From NCBI RefSeq assembly GCF_008123965.1, contig NZ_VSTH01000111.1:1-34082 (forward strand): a stretch of DNA of 34,082 nt, read 5' to 3'. Positions 1-8,609 of the stretch are shown here, in pieces; the first letter of the stretch is position 1; each line of letters opens with the position of its first letter. The position numbers were made by a program, and so were the translations under genes. The stretch is from Bradyrhizobium hipponense (lineage in GTDB: Bacteria > Pseudomonadota > Alphaproteobacteria > Rhizobiales > Xanthobacteraceae). Under the pieces are notes generated by a model. The model saw only the letters and a program-made list of their open reading frames with translations, was not told where the DNA came from and did not search any database.

Positions 1-169
1 AAAAGCAACTGTAATGCTAAGCCGAAGAGCGCCTCAGCCGCCGTGATGTCCGCTGTCGCTGGTAAACCGGACGCCGAGCTGAACTTGCCTCGACCGCAGC
101 TTTTGACCCGAAGCCGAAGTCGGATTTGCCGATCGGCATCAATCTTTACCTGGCAGCCGCGCGTCCACA

Positions 170-201
170 GCGCCAGCGGGGCCTGCCCGCACCGCTGGCG
201 C
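170..201 (-). terminator. Hairpin just downstream of the amidohydrolase gene
   Basis: A perfect 10-bp inverted repeat (170-179 and 192-201, arms GCGCCAGCGG and CCGCTGGCGC) with a 12-nt loop starts 8 nt beyond the stop codon of the minus-strand amidohydrolase. Its position suits a transcript end, but no T-run follows it on the minus strand, so it may stabilise a 3' end or act with Rho rather than as an intrinsic terminator. The remaining bases of 1-208 hold no convincing gene. Confidence 0.45.
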
Positions 202-208
202 CGTTCAC

Positions 209-1717
209 TTAGGCGGCGCGAACGTAGCCGTAGCGCAGGTTCGAGGGTTGCTTCGCAGCTTGTGCGTACTCATTCTTGAGCGCCGCGAGGCGGTCCTCGG
301 AAAAGGCGGGCATCCTGGTGTTATCGGCCGCCTTCAGCTTGATCTTGTAAAGCCTGGTGGCATTGCCCGCGAAGATCAGCTGCTTGGTTGCGCTGTTGGC
401 GTCGCCGAGCGGCGCAAAGCCGTACTTCTTCTGCATGTCCTCGGGGATTTCGAGCCGGCGCAGCGCCTCGATCTGCCACTGCGGAGAGCCGTACCAGACC
501 GAGTCGGTGCCCCACATCACGTGGTCGACCCCCATGCCCTTGATCAGCGTGCCAAGCAGCCCGGCGCAGAACTTCGGATGTGCCACCGCCGAGTTGGCAA
601 AAGACGTGCCGAGCTCAGCATAGACATTGGTGACGCCGAACTTCTGCGGGATTTCCGCGAGATCCGAGGCCCACTGGATGCGGCCGGTCTGCTCGAACTC
701 CGCCCACGCCTTGTCCGGCAGCTCGAGGAACGGCCGCAGCGCCGAGTGATAGATCACGAAGTTCATCTGCGGCCAATCCTTCGCAGCCTTTCCGATGTCC
801 CACGCCGTTGCGTATTCCCACACGCCCGCGAACGATTTTTCGTAGTCGGGCGGCAGCAATCCCTTGTGGATGCACAGCGTATTGATGCCGGCCTTCACCG
901 CTTTCTCGTAGAACGGATACATCACCTGTTCGTCGTCGAGCCGCCATGGGAACTTCGACGGCGCCAGCGGGTCACCGATCGTGTACGACTTCCAGGAATC
1001 CGGCTTATAGACCTCTATCGCCTTGTCGACCTCATCCATCCAGCCGGGTTGCTTGGGGGTGATGACGGAGTGCGCCAGCAGGCGCCGGGAGCCAGCGAAG
1101 TCGTTGATCAGCTCGCGCGCCTTGACGATCTGCTCGTTGGACAGGAGCCACCAGCTTGGGTCGTCGAACGGCGCGCCGCTCAGTAGCGCCATGTTGGTGT
1201 CGCTGTCGTAGTAGACCTCTTTCACGTAATTCTGGAACTTGTAGCGGGCGAGCGAGGAGACGCCTTCCTCCTTCATCTTCGGGTTCCAGTGCTGGCTCGC
1301 GAACTTGCCCAGGTCCAAGAGCTCCGCGTGGTTGAAGTCGTCGCGCACGAAATGGGTCTGGACATCGAAGATGAACTGCCCGGCGAGGCTTTGTGCGCGC
1401 GTCAGCATCAGCTCGGGCTCATGGGCCTCGGCGGGCGTGACCTGAAACACGTTGCCGTAGATGTCGTTCATGGCGAGGAAGGCCGCCGCCATGCCGCAGC
1501 TCGTGTGCAGGAACTGCCTGCGGCTCAAGCCGAGGTGCTTGCCGTTCACGTCGGCGAGCTCGTTGATCCGTGCTTCGACCTTCTTCTGGATGGCGCTCTG
1601 CGGGGGCGGGAGATACTCGCCGTTGGAAACAATCTGAGTCGGAATCGGCGTTGCCGCCGATGCCGCCTCTGCGCCCGCGACGAGACGCTGTTCTCGCTCA
1701 CTAAGCCAGGTGCTCAT
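209..1717 (-). CDS. Amidohydrolase-family protein (TIM barrel, ACMSD-like) with internal twin-arginine segment
   Basis: 502 residues. The start at 1717 is chosen because GGGAGGAG lies just upstream; the frame stays open further 5' but without support. The C-terminal 400 residues look like the amidohydrolase-2 family (metal-dependent hydrolases and decarboxylases): a first-strand motif FDVQTHF at about 117-123, IHKG, a strand ending IYHSALRPF, and WGTDSVWYGSP near the C-terminus with the conserved aspartate. The usual first-strand HxH pair is QxH here (Gln120, His122). A twin-arginine-like segment, SRRQFL followed by a hydrophobic stretch, sits at residues 65-83, unusually far from the N-terminus, preceded by a polar leader of about 60 residues. 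This suggests Tat export or membrane association. Substrate unknown. It stands alone on its strand and has no operon partner in view. Confidence 0.8.
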   Translation of the reverse strand: MSTWLSEREQRLVAGAEAASAATPIPTQIVSNGEYLPPPQSAIQKKVEARINELADVNGKHLGLSRRQFLHTSCGMAAAFLAMNDIYGNVFQVTPAEAHEPELMLTRAQSLAGQFIFDVQTHFVRDDFNHAELLDLGKFASQHWNPKMKEEGVSSLARYKFQNYVKEVYYDSDTNMALLSGAPFDDPSWWLLSNEQIVKARELINDFAGSRRLLAHSVITPKQPGWMDEVDKAIEVYKPDSWKSYTIGDPLAPSKFPWRLDDEQVMYPFYEKAVKAGINTLCIHKGLLPPDYEKSFAGVWEYATAWDIGKAAKDWPQMNFVIYHSALRPFLELPDKAWAEFEQTGRIQWASDLAEIPQKFGVTNVYAELGTSFANSAVAHPKFCAGLLGTLIKGMGVDHVMWGTDSVWYGSPQWQIEALRRLEIPEDMQKKYGFAPLGDANSATKQLIFAGNATRLYKIKLKAADNTRMPAFSEDRLAALKNEYAQAAKQPSNLRYGYVRAA

Positions 1718-2314
1718 TATTCTCCTCCCTTTTGTTGGCCATTGATAGTGCGGAACGGTGCGCGCATAAAGCTGCGCGCTTGACCACTCCCGACAAGTGT
1801 GGTGGACGCGATTAGGCGTACCCTCCTGTCCAGCTACGCATGAAGTCACTCAATCGCTTCGTCCTACGAGAGCTCAGACACACTCGAAAAACGACTTGCC
1901 GTGGTGGCGTATCACCGCTGAATTCAACGCTCAAACGTTCATTGGCGCAAGCGATGTAGTCCGACAGCCACACTGCCCAAACGCTGCACCACTACGACTG
2001 CCAGGTTTTGCCGGGATGAGCGCGTGGCGCTGACATGGGTTGTCGAACAAGGGCGTGATGTCGGATTCTGGCCCCTCAGCGAAGTAGCGGCGCCTCTCGT
2101 TGAGGTCCGCTCAGTGAGGCACGGCGGACGAGATTTGCTCAGGTTGTGTTCTTCGCATTTCGCGCCGTTGACGAAGGGCGGAGCGTCTCCGCTCCGCCCG
2201 AACAAGAGTTCGGCGTTAACCACAGCTAACGGTTTCAGTCTGAGCAACATCGCTTCGAAGTTTCTTAAATTTTGCCGGGTACCTCTTCCAGGCAATGGTG
2301 ACCTGGGGAAAGAT
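1718..2314. other. Intergenic region between divergent genes, nothing recognised
   Basis: About 600 bases separate the divergently read amidohydrolase and L,D-transpeptidase genes, so both promoters should lie here. Open frames exist across it, including an in-frame 5' extension of the transpeptidase, but they have no ribosome binding site or recognisable protein features. Base composition is less GC-rich than in the neighbouring genes. I see no repeat, tRNA or clear promoter consensus. Confidence 0.5.
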
Positions 2315-3169
2315 ATGAGTAAGCGGGCCAAGCGTGGAAAGGCAGAGACGCTCGCACTGCCAATGGTCGCGAGAGTTGCAATTGGCGCCGTAGCCGTCGT
2401 CGGAGTGGCGTACAGTTTGCTGTCTCGCCCGGCGAGCGTGCAACCGACACGGAAGCCGTCCGCGCCCCAAGCCCAGGCGTCGTCAACTCCGGTTTATGTG
2501 GCAACTCCGGTTCATGCATCGGCGCCAGCTACGATTCCGGCCGCGGCGCCTCTGGTCGAACCGCCAAAAGCCGCTGATGGTCCCGGAGCATTCGTCCGGC
2601 AGGTGGTTGACTACGCCAGCCGCCAGACGCCGGGCACCGTGATCATCGATACCGGAAACACATTCCTTTATTTCGTTCTGAACGACAGGCAAGCAATGCG
2701 CTACGGTATCGGTGTCGGCCGCGAGGGTTTCACATGGTCCGGTGAGCAGGCCGTGGCCCGTAAAGCAGAATGGCCGGATTGGCATCCGCCTGCGGAGATG
2801 GTCTCGCGTCAGCCTTATTTGCCGCGGTTCATGGCGGGCGGTCCCGGCAACCCGCTCGGCGCTCGGGCGATGTATCTAGGCGAGACGGAATATCGAATTC
2901 ACGGCACCAACAATCCCGATACGATCGGGAAGCGGGTCTCGTCCGGCTGTATCCGGCTGACCAATGACGACGTCGTGGACCTCTATGAGCGGGTGAAGAT
3001 CGGAGCGAAGGTGATCGTGCTTCCGGCAACCGCTGCCCGTCGACCCTCCCCCGGAGCGCCGACCGACGCCGCTTTCCGATTGCCGGACCCGGTATCGCCG
3101 CCGAAGCGGCCCTCGGCGGCCAACGCGCAGATGCCGTCATCCGGACCGAAGATCGCCGAGGCTCAGTAA
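2315..3169 (+). CDS. L,D-transpeptidase (YkuD domain), membrane-anchored
   Basis: 284 residues from the ATG at 2315, preceded by GGGGAAAG; the frame is open upstream but this start gives a sensible membrane anchor. Residues 1-13 are basic, 14-36 form a hydrophobic helix, and 40-88 are a Pro/Ala-rich linker. The YkuD catalytic domain spans about 107-237: YRIHGTNNP with His196, and SSGCIRL with the catalytic Cys212 and Arg214. The C-terminal 45 residues are a Pro-rich tail. Family members form 3-3 peptidoglycan cross-links or attach proteins to peptidoglycan in the periplasm; many rhizobial genomes carry numerous copies. No cell-wall gene is adjacent, so its specific role cannot be told. Confidence 0.9.
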   Translation: MSKRAKRGKAETLALPMVARVAIGAVAVVGVAYSLLSRPASVQPTRKPSAPQAQASSTPVYVATPVHASAPATIPAAAPLVEPPKAADGPGAFVRQVVDYASRQTPGTVIIDTGNTFLYFVLNDRQAMRYGIGVGREGFTWSGEQAVARKAEWPDWHPPAEMVSRQPYLPRFMAGGPGNPLGARAMYLGETEYRIHGTNNPDTIGKRVSSGCIRLTNDDVVDLYERVKIGAKVIVLPATAARRPSPGAPTDAAFRLPDPVSPPKRPSAANAQMPSSGPKIAEAQ

Positions 3170-3208
3170 CTCGGTCCTCCGTCCTCGGTCTGCGTCCCAA
3201 TTCCGTCG

Positions 3209-3226
3209 GTCCCTATCGCTAGGGAC
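3209..3226. other. Small hairpin between the transpeptidase and P450 genes
   Basis: A perfect 7-bp stem (GTCCCTA and TAGGGAC) with a four-base TCGC loop lies 39 nt after the transpeptidase stop and about 60 nt before the P450 start. It could be a weak terminator or a regulator site; no T-run follows. Confidence 0.35.
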
Positions 3227-3287
3227 AGACGCCGGCAGTGGAGTTCGCTAGTCTGTCCTGAAGCACACGAATCCAGGGGAGACGCGC

Positions 3288-4451
3288 TTGAGCACCGCGC
3301 CGCGCATCGACATCGACCCCACAACGTTCTGGGCCGATCCCTATCCGATGCTCGCGACAATGCGCAAGGAAGCGCCCATCGCTTTCGTGCCGCAGCTCGG
3401 CTCGACGCTGCTCACCTGCCGCGACGACATCTCGATGTCCGAGAAGCAGATCGACGTGTTCTCCTCGCACCAGCCCGCCGGCCTGATGAACCGCCTGATG
3501 GGCCACAACATGATGCGCAAGGACGGCGAGGCGCATCAGGTCGAGCGCCGCGCGATGTTTCCGACGGTGTCGCCGAAGACGGTGAAGGCGCACTGGACCG
3601 CGCAGTTCCAGGCCCATGCCGATCGCATCATCGCCGCGATCGAGCCGGGGCGGATCGATTTCATGCGCGACTTCGCGCTGCCGTTCTCCGGCGAATGCCT
3701 GAAGTCGATCACCGGCCTCACCAACATCGGCTTTGGGGACATGGATGCGTGGTCGCAAGGCATGATCGAGGGTATCGCCAATTACGGCGGCGATCCCGCC
3801 GTCGAGGCGCGCTGTCATGCGGCGACATCAGGCATCGATGCTGCGATCGACGACATGCTGCCGGTGATGCGCAAGAATCCAGACCAGAGCATCCTCGGCG
3901 TCCTCGTCGCCTCCGGCATGCCGATGGAGAGCGTGCGCGCCAACGTCAAGCTCGCGATCTCCGGCGGTCAGAACGAGCCGCGCAAGGCCATCGCCGGCAC
4001 AATGTGGGCGCTGCTGAGCCATCCCGAGCAGCTCGATCTCGTGCGCAAGGGCGAAGTCTCCTGGCTTCAGGCTTTCGAGGAATACGCCCGCTGGATTTCG
4101 CCGATCGGCATGTCGCCGCGGCGCATCGCAAAGCCGTGGAGCATTCGTGACGTGTCGTTCGAAACCGACGAGCGCGTATTCCTGATGTTCGGCTCGGCCA
4201 ATCGCGACGAGAAGCATTTTGAGCGCGCCGACCAGTTCGACGTGCGGCGCGATACCTCAAAGAGCGTCGCGTTTGGTGCCGGCCCGCATTTCTGCGCCGG
4301 CGCCTGGGCCTCGCGCGCCATGATCGCGGACGTCGCACTGCCCACCGTGTTTGCACGCGCAAAACAGCTCGAACTCGCCGACGACGAGCCCGTGCGGATC
4401 GGCGGCTGGGCGTTCCGCGGCTTGCTGAATCTGCCGGTTCGCTTGCACTAG
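3288..4451 (+). CDS. Cytochrome P450
   Basis: 387 residues, a normal length for a soluble bacterial P450. The start is a TTG at 3288 with AGGGGAGA upstream; no good ATG lies near. The haem-binding loop FGAGPHFCAG carries the thiolate ligand Cys336. The I-helix segment reads AISGGQNEPRK at about residues 224-234, so the usual acid-threonine pair is Glu-Pro: the glutamate is kept but the threonine that normally assists oxygen activation is absent. The ExxR motif appears as EEYAR. There is no ferredoxin or ferredoxin reductase beside it, so electrons must come from a partner elsewhere. Substrate cannot be inferred. It is followed by a 215-bp gap and then the sulfonate operon, and may be independent of both neighbours. 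Confidence 0.92.
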   Translation: MSTAPRIDIDPTTFWADPYPMLATMRKEAPIAFVPQLGSTLLTCRDDISMSEKQIDVFSSHQPAGLMNRLMGHNMMRKDGEAHQVERRAMFPTVSPKTVKAHWTAQFQAHADRIIAAIEPGRIDFMRDFALPFSGECLKSITGLTNIGFGDMDAWSQGMIEGIANYGGDPAVEARCHAATSGIDAAIDDMLPVMRKNPDQSILGVLVASGMPMESVRANVKLAISGGQNEPRKAIAGTMWALLSHPEQLDLVRKGEVSWLQAFEEYARWISPIGMSPRRIAKPWSIRDVSFETDERVFLMFGSANRDEKHFERADQFDVRRDTSKSVAFGAGPHFCAGAWASRAMIADVALPTVFARAKQLELADDEPVRIGGWAFRGLLNLPVRLH

Positions 4452-4640
4452 TTCGTTCACGCTGCCGCGACTTGTCGTGGCTTCACATTCGCGTGCGGAA
4501 AAATTCCATCCTTATTCACTCCGCCGATTGAAAGATTAATCATGCGCGCCGCACGCGCGGCAGTGCGCGCATCGCTATTTTCCCAGGCGTCTCGACACCT
4601 CCGATAACCCGCACCATCATTCCCGAACGCGAATGAAGGA

Positions 4641-4656
4641 CGGCCGCGCGCGGCCG
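4641..4656. promoter_or_regulatory. 16-bp perfect palindrome next to the ssuA1 ribosome binding site
   Basis: CGGCCGCGCGCGGCCG is a perfect palindrome abutting the GGGAG ribosome binding site (4656-4660) of the first gene of the sulfonate operon. It could be a protein-binding site or a structure limiting translation; it could also be a chance product of high GC. The wider 4452-4666 gap also contains the 8-bp palindrome GATTAATC at 4534-4541. Confidence 0.3.
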
Positions 4657-4666
4657 GGAGTGTTGA

Positions 4667-5617
4667 ATGCAGCGTCGGGACTTTCTCAAATTTTCCGCTG
4701 GAACGGCAGCTGCAGCTGCGTTTGCTGCGCGCGCCAGCGCGCAATCGGGCGTGAAGGAAATTCGTGTCGGCTATCAGAAGAACGGCGTGCTGGTCATCAC
4801 GCGCCAGCAAGCCACCTTGGAAAAACATTTCACCCCGCAGGGCATCGAGGTGAAATGGGTCGAGTTCTCGTCGGGCCCGCCGATGATGGAGGCGATGAAT
4901 GTCGGCGGCGTCGATTACGGCGCGGTCGGCGATTCCCCGCCGGTGTTTGCCCAGGCCGCGGGCGCCGCGATCGTCTATGCCGCCGGCCAGCCGATCACCA
5001 ACGGCTCGGGCATCCTGGTGCCGAAGGATTCGCCGATCAGGTCGCTCTCCGAGCTGAAAGGCAAGCGCGTCGGCTTCACCAAGGGTTCCAGCGCCCATAA
5101 TATTGTGGTGCTGACGCTGGAGAAGGCCGGGCTGACCTATGCGGACATCACCCCGGTCTATCTGACGCCGCCGGACGCCGGCCCTGCCTTCGCCAATGGC
5201 AGCATCGAGGCCTGGGCGATCTGGGATCCGTATTTTGCGATCGGCGAGACCAAGCAGAACGGCCGCATCCTGATCAATTCGCGCGAGGTCACCAAGACCA
5301 ATTCCTTCTACATCGCCAACCGCGATTTCGCCAAAAACCACGGCGCCATCCTGCAACAGATCGTCGACGTCACCACAGCGACCGCAAAATGGGCCGAGCA
5401 GCATCGCGACGAGGTTGCGAAATCGCTGGCTGCGGTGACCGGCATCCCGCTCGATATCCAGACCATCGCCGCCAACCGCTCGAACTTCGTGGTCGGTCCC
5501 GTCACCGACGACATCATCGCAACCCAGCAGGGCGTCGCCGATCGCTTCTACAAGCTCGGCCTGATCCCGAAGCCGATCGTCATTCGCGACATCGTCTGGC
5601 ACAGCACGGCGACCTGA
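4667..5617 (+). CDS. ssuA: Aliphatic sulfonate ABC transporter substrate-binding protein, copy 1 (Tat-type signal)
   Basis: 316 residues, SsuA family (NMT1/THI5-like periplasmic binding fold). It captures sulfonates in the periplasm and delivers them to SsuBC. The N-terminus MQRRDFLKFSAG followed by an Ala-rich helix and ASA fits a twin-arginine signal (RRxFLK), unlike its paralogue downstream. Family signatures are clear: IRVGYQKNG at the mature N-terminus, SSGPPMMEAMNVGGVDYG, GDSPPVFAQAAGA, LVPKDSPI, and WAIWDPY. GGGAG lies 6 nt before the ATG. It is first in the operon, 38 bp before the second copy. It and the next gene align throughout and probably arose by tandem duplication, so the two may differ in ligand. 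Confidence 0.93.
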   Translation: MQRRDFLKFSAGTAAAAAFAARASAQSGVKEIRVGYQKNGVLVITRQQATLEKHFTPQGIEVKWVEFSSGPPMMEAMNVGGVDYGAVGDSPPVFAQAAGAAIVYAAGQPITNGSGILVPKDSPIRSLSELKGKRVGFTKGSSAHNIVVLTLEKAGLTYADITPVYLTPPDAGPAFANGSIEAWAIWDPYFAIGETKQNGRILINSREVTKTNSFYIANRDFAKNHGAILQQIVDVTTATAKWAEQHRDEVAKSLAAVTGIPLDIQTIAANRSNFVVGPVTDDIIATQQGVADRFYKLGLIPKPIVIRDIVWHSTAT

Positions 5618-5655
5618 CCGTGCCGACCCGTCTTCCCATTCACAAGGGTTTGAAC

Positions 5656-6609
5656 ATGAGGCGTCTCATTCAGCGTCTGATCGCCGCCATTGTGCTGTCG
5701 ATCGGCATCGTCGCCGCCGCGGTCGGCACGTCCTACGGCCAGGACAAGGTCGTTAGCATCGGCTACCAGAAATACGGCAAGCTGGTGCTCTTGAAGAGCA
5801 AGGGCACGCTGGAGCCGAAGCTCGCGGCCGACGGCTACAAGGTGGTGTGGACCGAATTTCCGTCCGGCCCGCCGCTGCTCGAAGCACTCAATGTCGGCGC
5901 GATCGATTTCGGCAATACCGGCGAAGCCCCGCCGATCTTCGCGCAGGCCGCCGGCGCGCCGATCCAGTATGTCGCCTATGAGCCACCGGCGCCGAAGGGC
6001 GAGGCGATCCTGGTGCCCAAAGACAGCCCACTGAAATCGGTCGCCGATCTCAGGGGTAAGAAGGTCGTGCTGAACAAGGGGTCCAACGTTCACTATCTCC
6101 TGGTCAAGGCGCTGGAGAAGGCGGGCGTCAAATACTCCGAGATCGAGCCGGTGTTCCTGGCTCCGGCCGATGCGCGCGCCGCCTTCGAGCGCGGCGCGGT
6201 GGACGCCTGGGTGATCTGGGATCCGTTCCAGGCCGCCGCGGAAGCAGCCACCGGCGCGCGCACGCTCGCTGACGGCAGCAACATCGTCGCGAACTACCAG
6301 TTCTATTTCTCCTCGAAGAAGTTCCTCGAAGCCAACCCGAACATCGTCGATGCCGTGCTGGCCGAGCTCAGCGCAGTCGACGATTGGGCAAAGGGCGACA
6401 TCCATGCGGTGGCCGAGCAACTGGCGCCGTCGATCGGACTGCCGGTCCCCGTGGTCGAGGTCGCGCTGAAGCGGCAGTCCTACGGCATCAAGGTGATCAC
6501 CGATGCCGTGATGGCCGACCAGCAGCAGGTTGCGGACGCGTTCCTGGCGCTGGGCCTGATCCCGAAAGCAATCAAGATTTCCGACGTGGCGCGGAGGCCA
6601 GGATCATGA
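5656..6609 (+). CDS. ssuA: Aliphatic sulfonate ABC transporter substrate-binding protein, copy 2 (Sec-type signal)
   Basis: 317 residues from the ATG at 5656; a longer frame begins inside the previous gene, but this start gives a proper signal peptide. Residues 1-30 are a Sec-type leader (basic MRRLIQR, hydrophobic core, likely cleavage after SYG). The mature part matches copy 1 segment by segment: IGYQKYGKLV, PSGPPLLEALNVGAIDFG, GEAPPIFAQAAGAP, LVPKDSPL, VNKGS-type loop, WVIWDPF. The stop codon overlaps the ssuD start (ATGA), so the two are translationally coupled. Which protein serves the SsuBC transporter, or whether both do with different sulfonates, is not visible from sequence. Confidence 0.93.
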   Translation: MRRLIQRLIAAIVLSIGIVAAAVGTSYGQDKVVSIGYQKYGKLVLLKSKGTLEPKLAADGYKVVWTEFPSGPPLLEALNVGAIDFGNTGEAPPIFAQAAGAPIQYVAYEPPAPKGEAILVPKDSPLKSVADLRGKKVVLNKGSNVHYLLVKALEKAGVKYSEIEPVFLAPADARAAFERGAVDAWVIWDPFQAAAEAATGARTLADGSNIVANYQFYFSSKKFLEANPNIVDAVLAELSAVDDWAKGDIHAVAEQLAPSIGLPVPVVEVALKRQSYGIKVITDAVMADQQQVADAFLALGLIPKAIKISDVARRPGS

Positions 6610-7799
6610 GCAAGACCATCAGCAACAAGACCACGAGCAAGCAAGCCAACGCCAACATCCTCTGGTTCCTGCCGACCCACGGTGACGGCCGCTATCTCGG
6701 CACCGGCATCGGCGGCCGCGAGGTCAACTTCAACTATCTGCGCCAGATCGCTCAGGCCGCCGACCACCTCGGCTATTACGGCGTGCTGCTGCCGACCGGG
6801 CGATCTTGCGAGGATTCCTGGATCGTCGCCTCCAGCGTCGCCCCCTTCACTGAGCGGCTGCGCTATCTCGTGGCGGTCAGGCCCGGTCTGCAATCCCCGA
6901 GCGTTGCGGCGCGCATGACCGCGACGCTCGACCGGATCACAGGAGGCCGGCTCCTCGTCAACGTCGTCACCGGCGGCGATCCCGTCGAGAACAAGGGCGA
7001 CGGCATTTTCCTCGGGCATGACGAGCGCTACGAAGTCACCCGGGAGTTCCTCAACGTCTATAGCGACCTGCTCGCCGGCAAGACCGTCAATGTCGAGGGC
7101 AAGCACATCCGCATCGAGGACGGCAAGCTGCTGTTTCACCCCGTGCAGTCGCCGCGCCCGCCGCTCTATTTCGGCGGTTCGTCAAATGCCGGCATCGACG
7201 TCGCCGTCGACGCGGTCGACAAATATCTCACCTGGGGCGAGCCGCCGGCGAAGGTTGCGGAAAAGATCGCGAACGTGAGGGAGGTCGCCAGCGCGCGCGG
7301 CCGCAGGCTCTCCTTTGGCATCCGGCTTCATGTGATCGTCCGCGAGACCAATGAAGAGGCCTGGCGCGCCGCCGATGAGCTGATCAAGCATGTCAGCGAC
7401 GAGACCATCGCGACCGCGCAGAAGAATTTTGCGCGGATGGATTCAGTCGGCCAGCAGCGCATGGCGCAGCTCCATGGCGGCAAGCGCGACAAGCTCGAGA
7501 TCGCCCCGAACCTGTGGGCCGGCGTCGGCCTCGTGCGCGGCGGCGCCGGCACGGCGCTGGTCGGCGACGCCCAGACGGTGGCGGCCCGCATCAAGGAGTA
7601 TCAGGATATCGGCATCGATACTTTCATCATGTCGGGCTATCCGCATCTCGAGGAGGCCTATCGCTTCGCCGAACTGGTGTTCCCGCTGCTCTCGCTCGAT
7701 CACGGCAGCAACGTGACGCGACTGCATCCCAACAACGGTCCGTTCGGCGAGACCGTCGGCAGCGATTTCCGTCCGCAGCACAAGGTGTCGCAATCATGA
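6606..7799 (+). CDS. ssuD: FMNH2-dependent alkanesulfonate monooxygenase
   Basis: 397 residues from the ATG that overlaps the preceding stop. The enzyme uses reduced FMN and oxygen to split the C-S bond of alkanesulfonates, giving an aldehyde and sulfite in the cytoplasm. All five active-site residues known from Escherichia coli SsuD are present at a constant offset of 14: Cys68 (TGRSCEDSW), Arg240 and His242 (IRLHV), Arg311 (GLVRGGAGT) and Tyr345 (SGYPHLEEA). The luciferase-like TIM-barrel core is complete, and the N-terminus carries a Lys/Asn-rich leader of about 14 residues. The stop overlaps the ssuC start. The reduced flavin is probably supplied by the reductase at the end of the operon. 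Confidence 0.97.
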   Translation: MSKTISNKTTSKQANANILWFLPTHGDGRYLGTGIGGREVNFNYLRQIAQAADHLGYYGVLLPTGRSCEDSWIVASSVAPFTERLRYLVAVRPGLQSPSVAARMTATLDRITGGRLLVNVVTGGDPVENKGDGIFLGHDERYEVTREFLNVYSDLLAGKTVNVEGKHIRIEDGKLLFHPVQSPRPPLYFGGSSNAGIDVAVDAVDKYLTWGEPPAKVAEKIANVREVASARGRRLSFGIRLHVIVRETNEEAWRAADELIKHVSDETIATAQKNFARMDSVGQQRMAQLHGGKRDKLEIAPNLWAGVGLVRGGAGTALVGDAQTVAARIKEYQDIGIDTFIMSGYPHLEEAYRFAELVFPLLSLDHGSNVTRLHPNNGPFGETVGSDFRPQHKVSQS

Positions 7800-8602
7800 G
7801 CCTGATCGACAGCGTTTCGCTTCCGCGCAGCTTCCGCCTGCCGCACGTCGACGGCCTGGTCCAGTGGATCGTGCCGCTCGCCATCATCGCGATCTGGCAA
7901 GTGGCGAGCATTACCGGCTTGGTGCCAACGCGGGTGCTGCCGGCGCCGAGCGACGTCGGGCTCGCCGGCTGGAAGCTGCTGCTCTCCGGCGAGCTCGTGC
8001 GCAACATCTGGGTCTCGTTCTGGCGCGCCTCGACCGGCTTCCTGATCGGCGGCAGCATCGGCTTCGCATTCGGGCTGGCCAACGGCCTGTCGCAGCTCTC
8101 GGCCAGGCTCACCGACACCACGCTCCAGATGGTGCGCAACGTGCCGCATCTCGCGCTGATCCCGCTGGTCATCCTCTGGTTCGGCATCGACGAGAGCGCC
8201 AAGCTGTTCCTGGTAGCGCTTGGCGTGTTCTTCCCGATCTATCTCAACACGCTGCATGGCATCCGCACCGTCGATCCGCAGCTGATCGAGATGGGCCGGA
8301 TCTACGGCATGAGCGACGGCGAATTGTTTCGCCGCGTGATCTTCCCGGGCGCGCTGCCCTCGATCTTCGTCGGCATCCGCTTCGCGCTCGGCATCATGTG
8401 GCTGACCCTGATCGTCGCCGAGACCATCGCGGCCTCGTCCGGCCTCGGCTACATGGCGATGCAGGCGCGCGAGTTCATGCTGATCGACGTCGTCGTGCTC
8501 TCGATCCTGATCTACGCCCTGCTCGGCAAGCTCGCCGACAGCGCGTCCCGCGTGCTGGAGCGGCTGACGCTGTCCTGGCACCCCGCCTTCCAGAAACGTT
8601 GA
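7796..8602 (+). CDS. ssuC: Aliphatic sulfonate ABC transporter permease
   Basis: 268 residues starting at the ATG that overlaps the ssuD stop. About six hydrophobic helices are visible, as usual for the SsuC/TauC/NrtB group of inner-membrane permeases. The cytoplasmic coupling loop that docks on the ATPase is present as EMGRIYGMSDGELFRRVIFPGALPS read across its EAA-like core, ending in the conserved G-x-x-x-x-x-x-x-LP pattern. Its product should form a homodimeric channel with SsuB. It lies 7 bp before ssuB, and its place between the monooxygenase and the ATPase gene matches the ssuADCB order. Confidence 0.95.
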   Translation: MSLIDSVSLPRSFRLPHVDGLVQWIVPLAIIAIWQVASITGLVPTRVLPAPSDVGLAGWKLLLSGELVRNIWVSFWRASTGFLIGGSIGFAFGLANGLSQLSARLTDTTLQMVRNVPHLALIPLVILWFGIDESAKLFLVALGVFFPIYLNTLHGIRTVDPQLIEMGRIYGMSDGELFRRVIFPGALPSIFVGIRFALGIMWLTLIVAETIAASSGLGYMAMQAREFMLIDVVVLSILIYALLGKLADSASRVLERLTLSWHPAFQKR

Positions 8603-8609
8603 GAGTGAC

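Noticed and set aside
1..208. Possible C-terminal gene fragment on the plus strand ending at about 210
   Set aside because: A frame ending ...LPAPLAPFT is open for fewer than 50 codons, without a start and overlapping the hairpin after the amidohydrolase gene; too little to call.
248..1186. A 312-codon frame antisense to the amidohydrolase
   Set aside because: The opposite strand has clear family motifs and a ribosome binding site; this one has neither.
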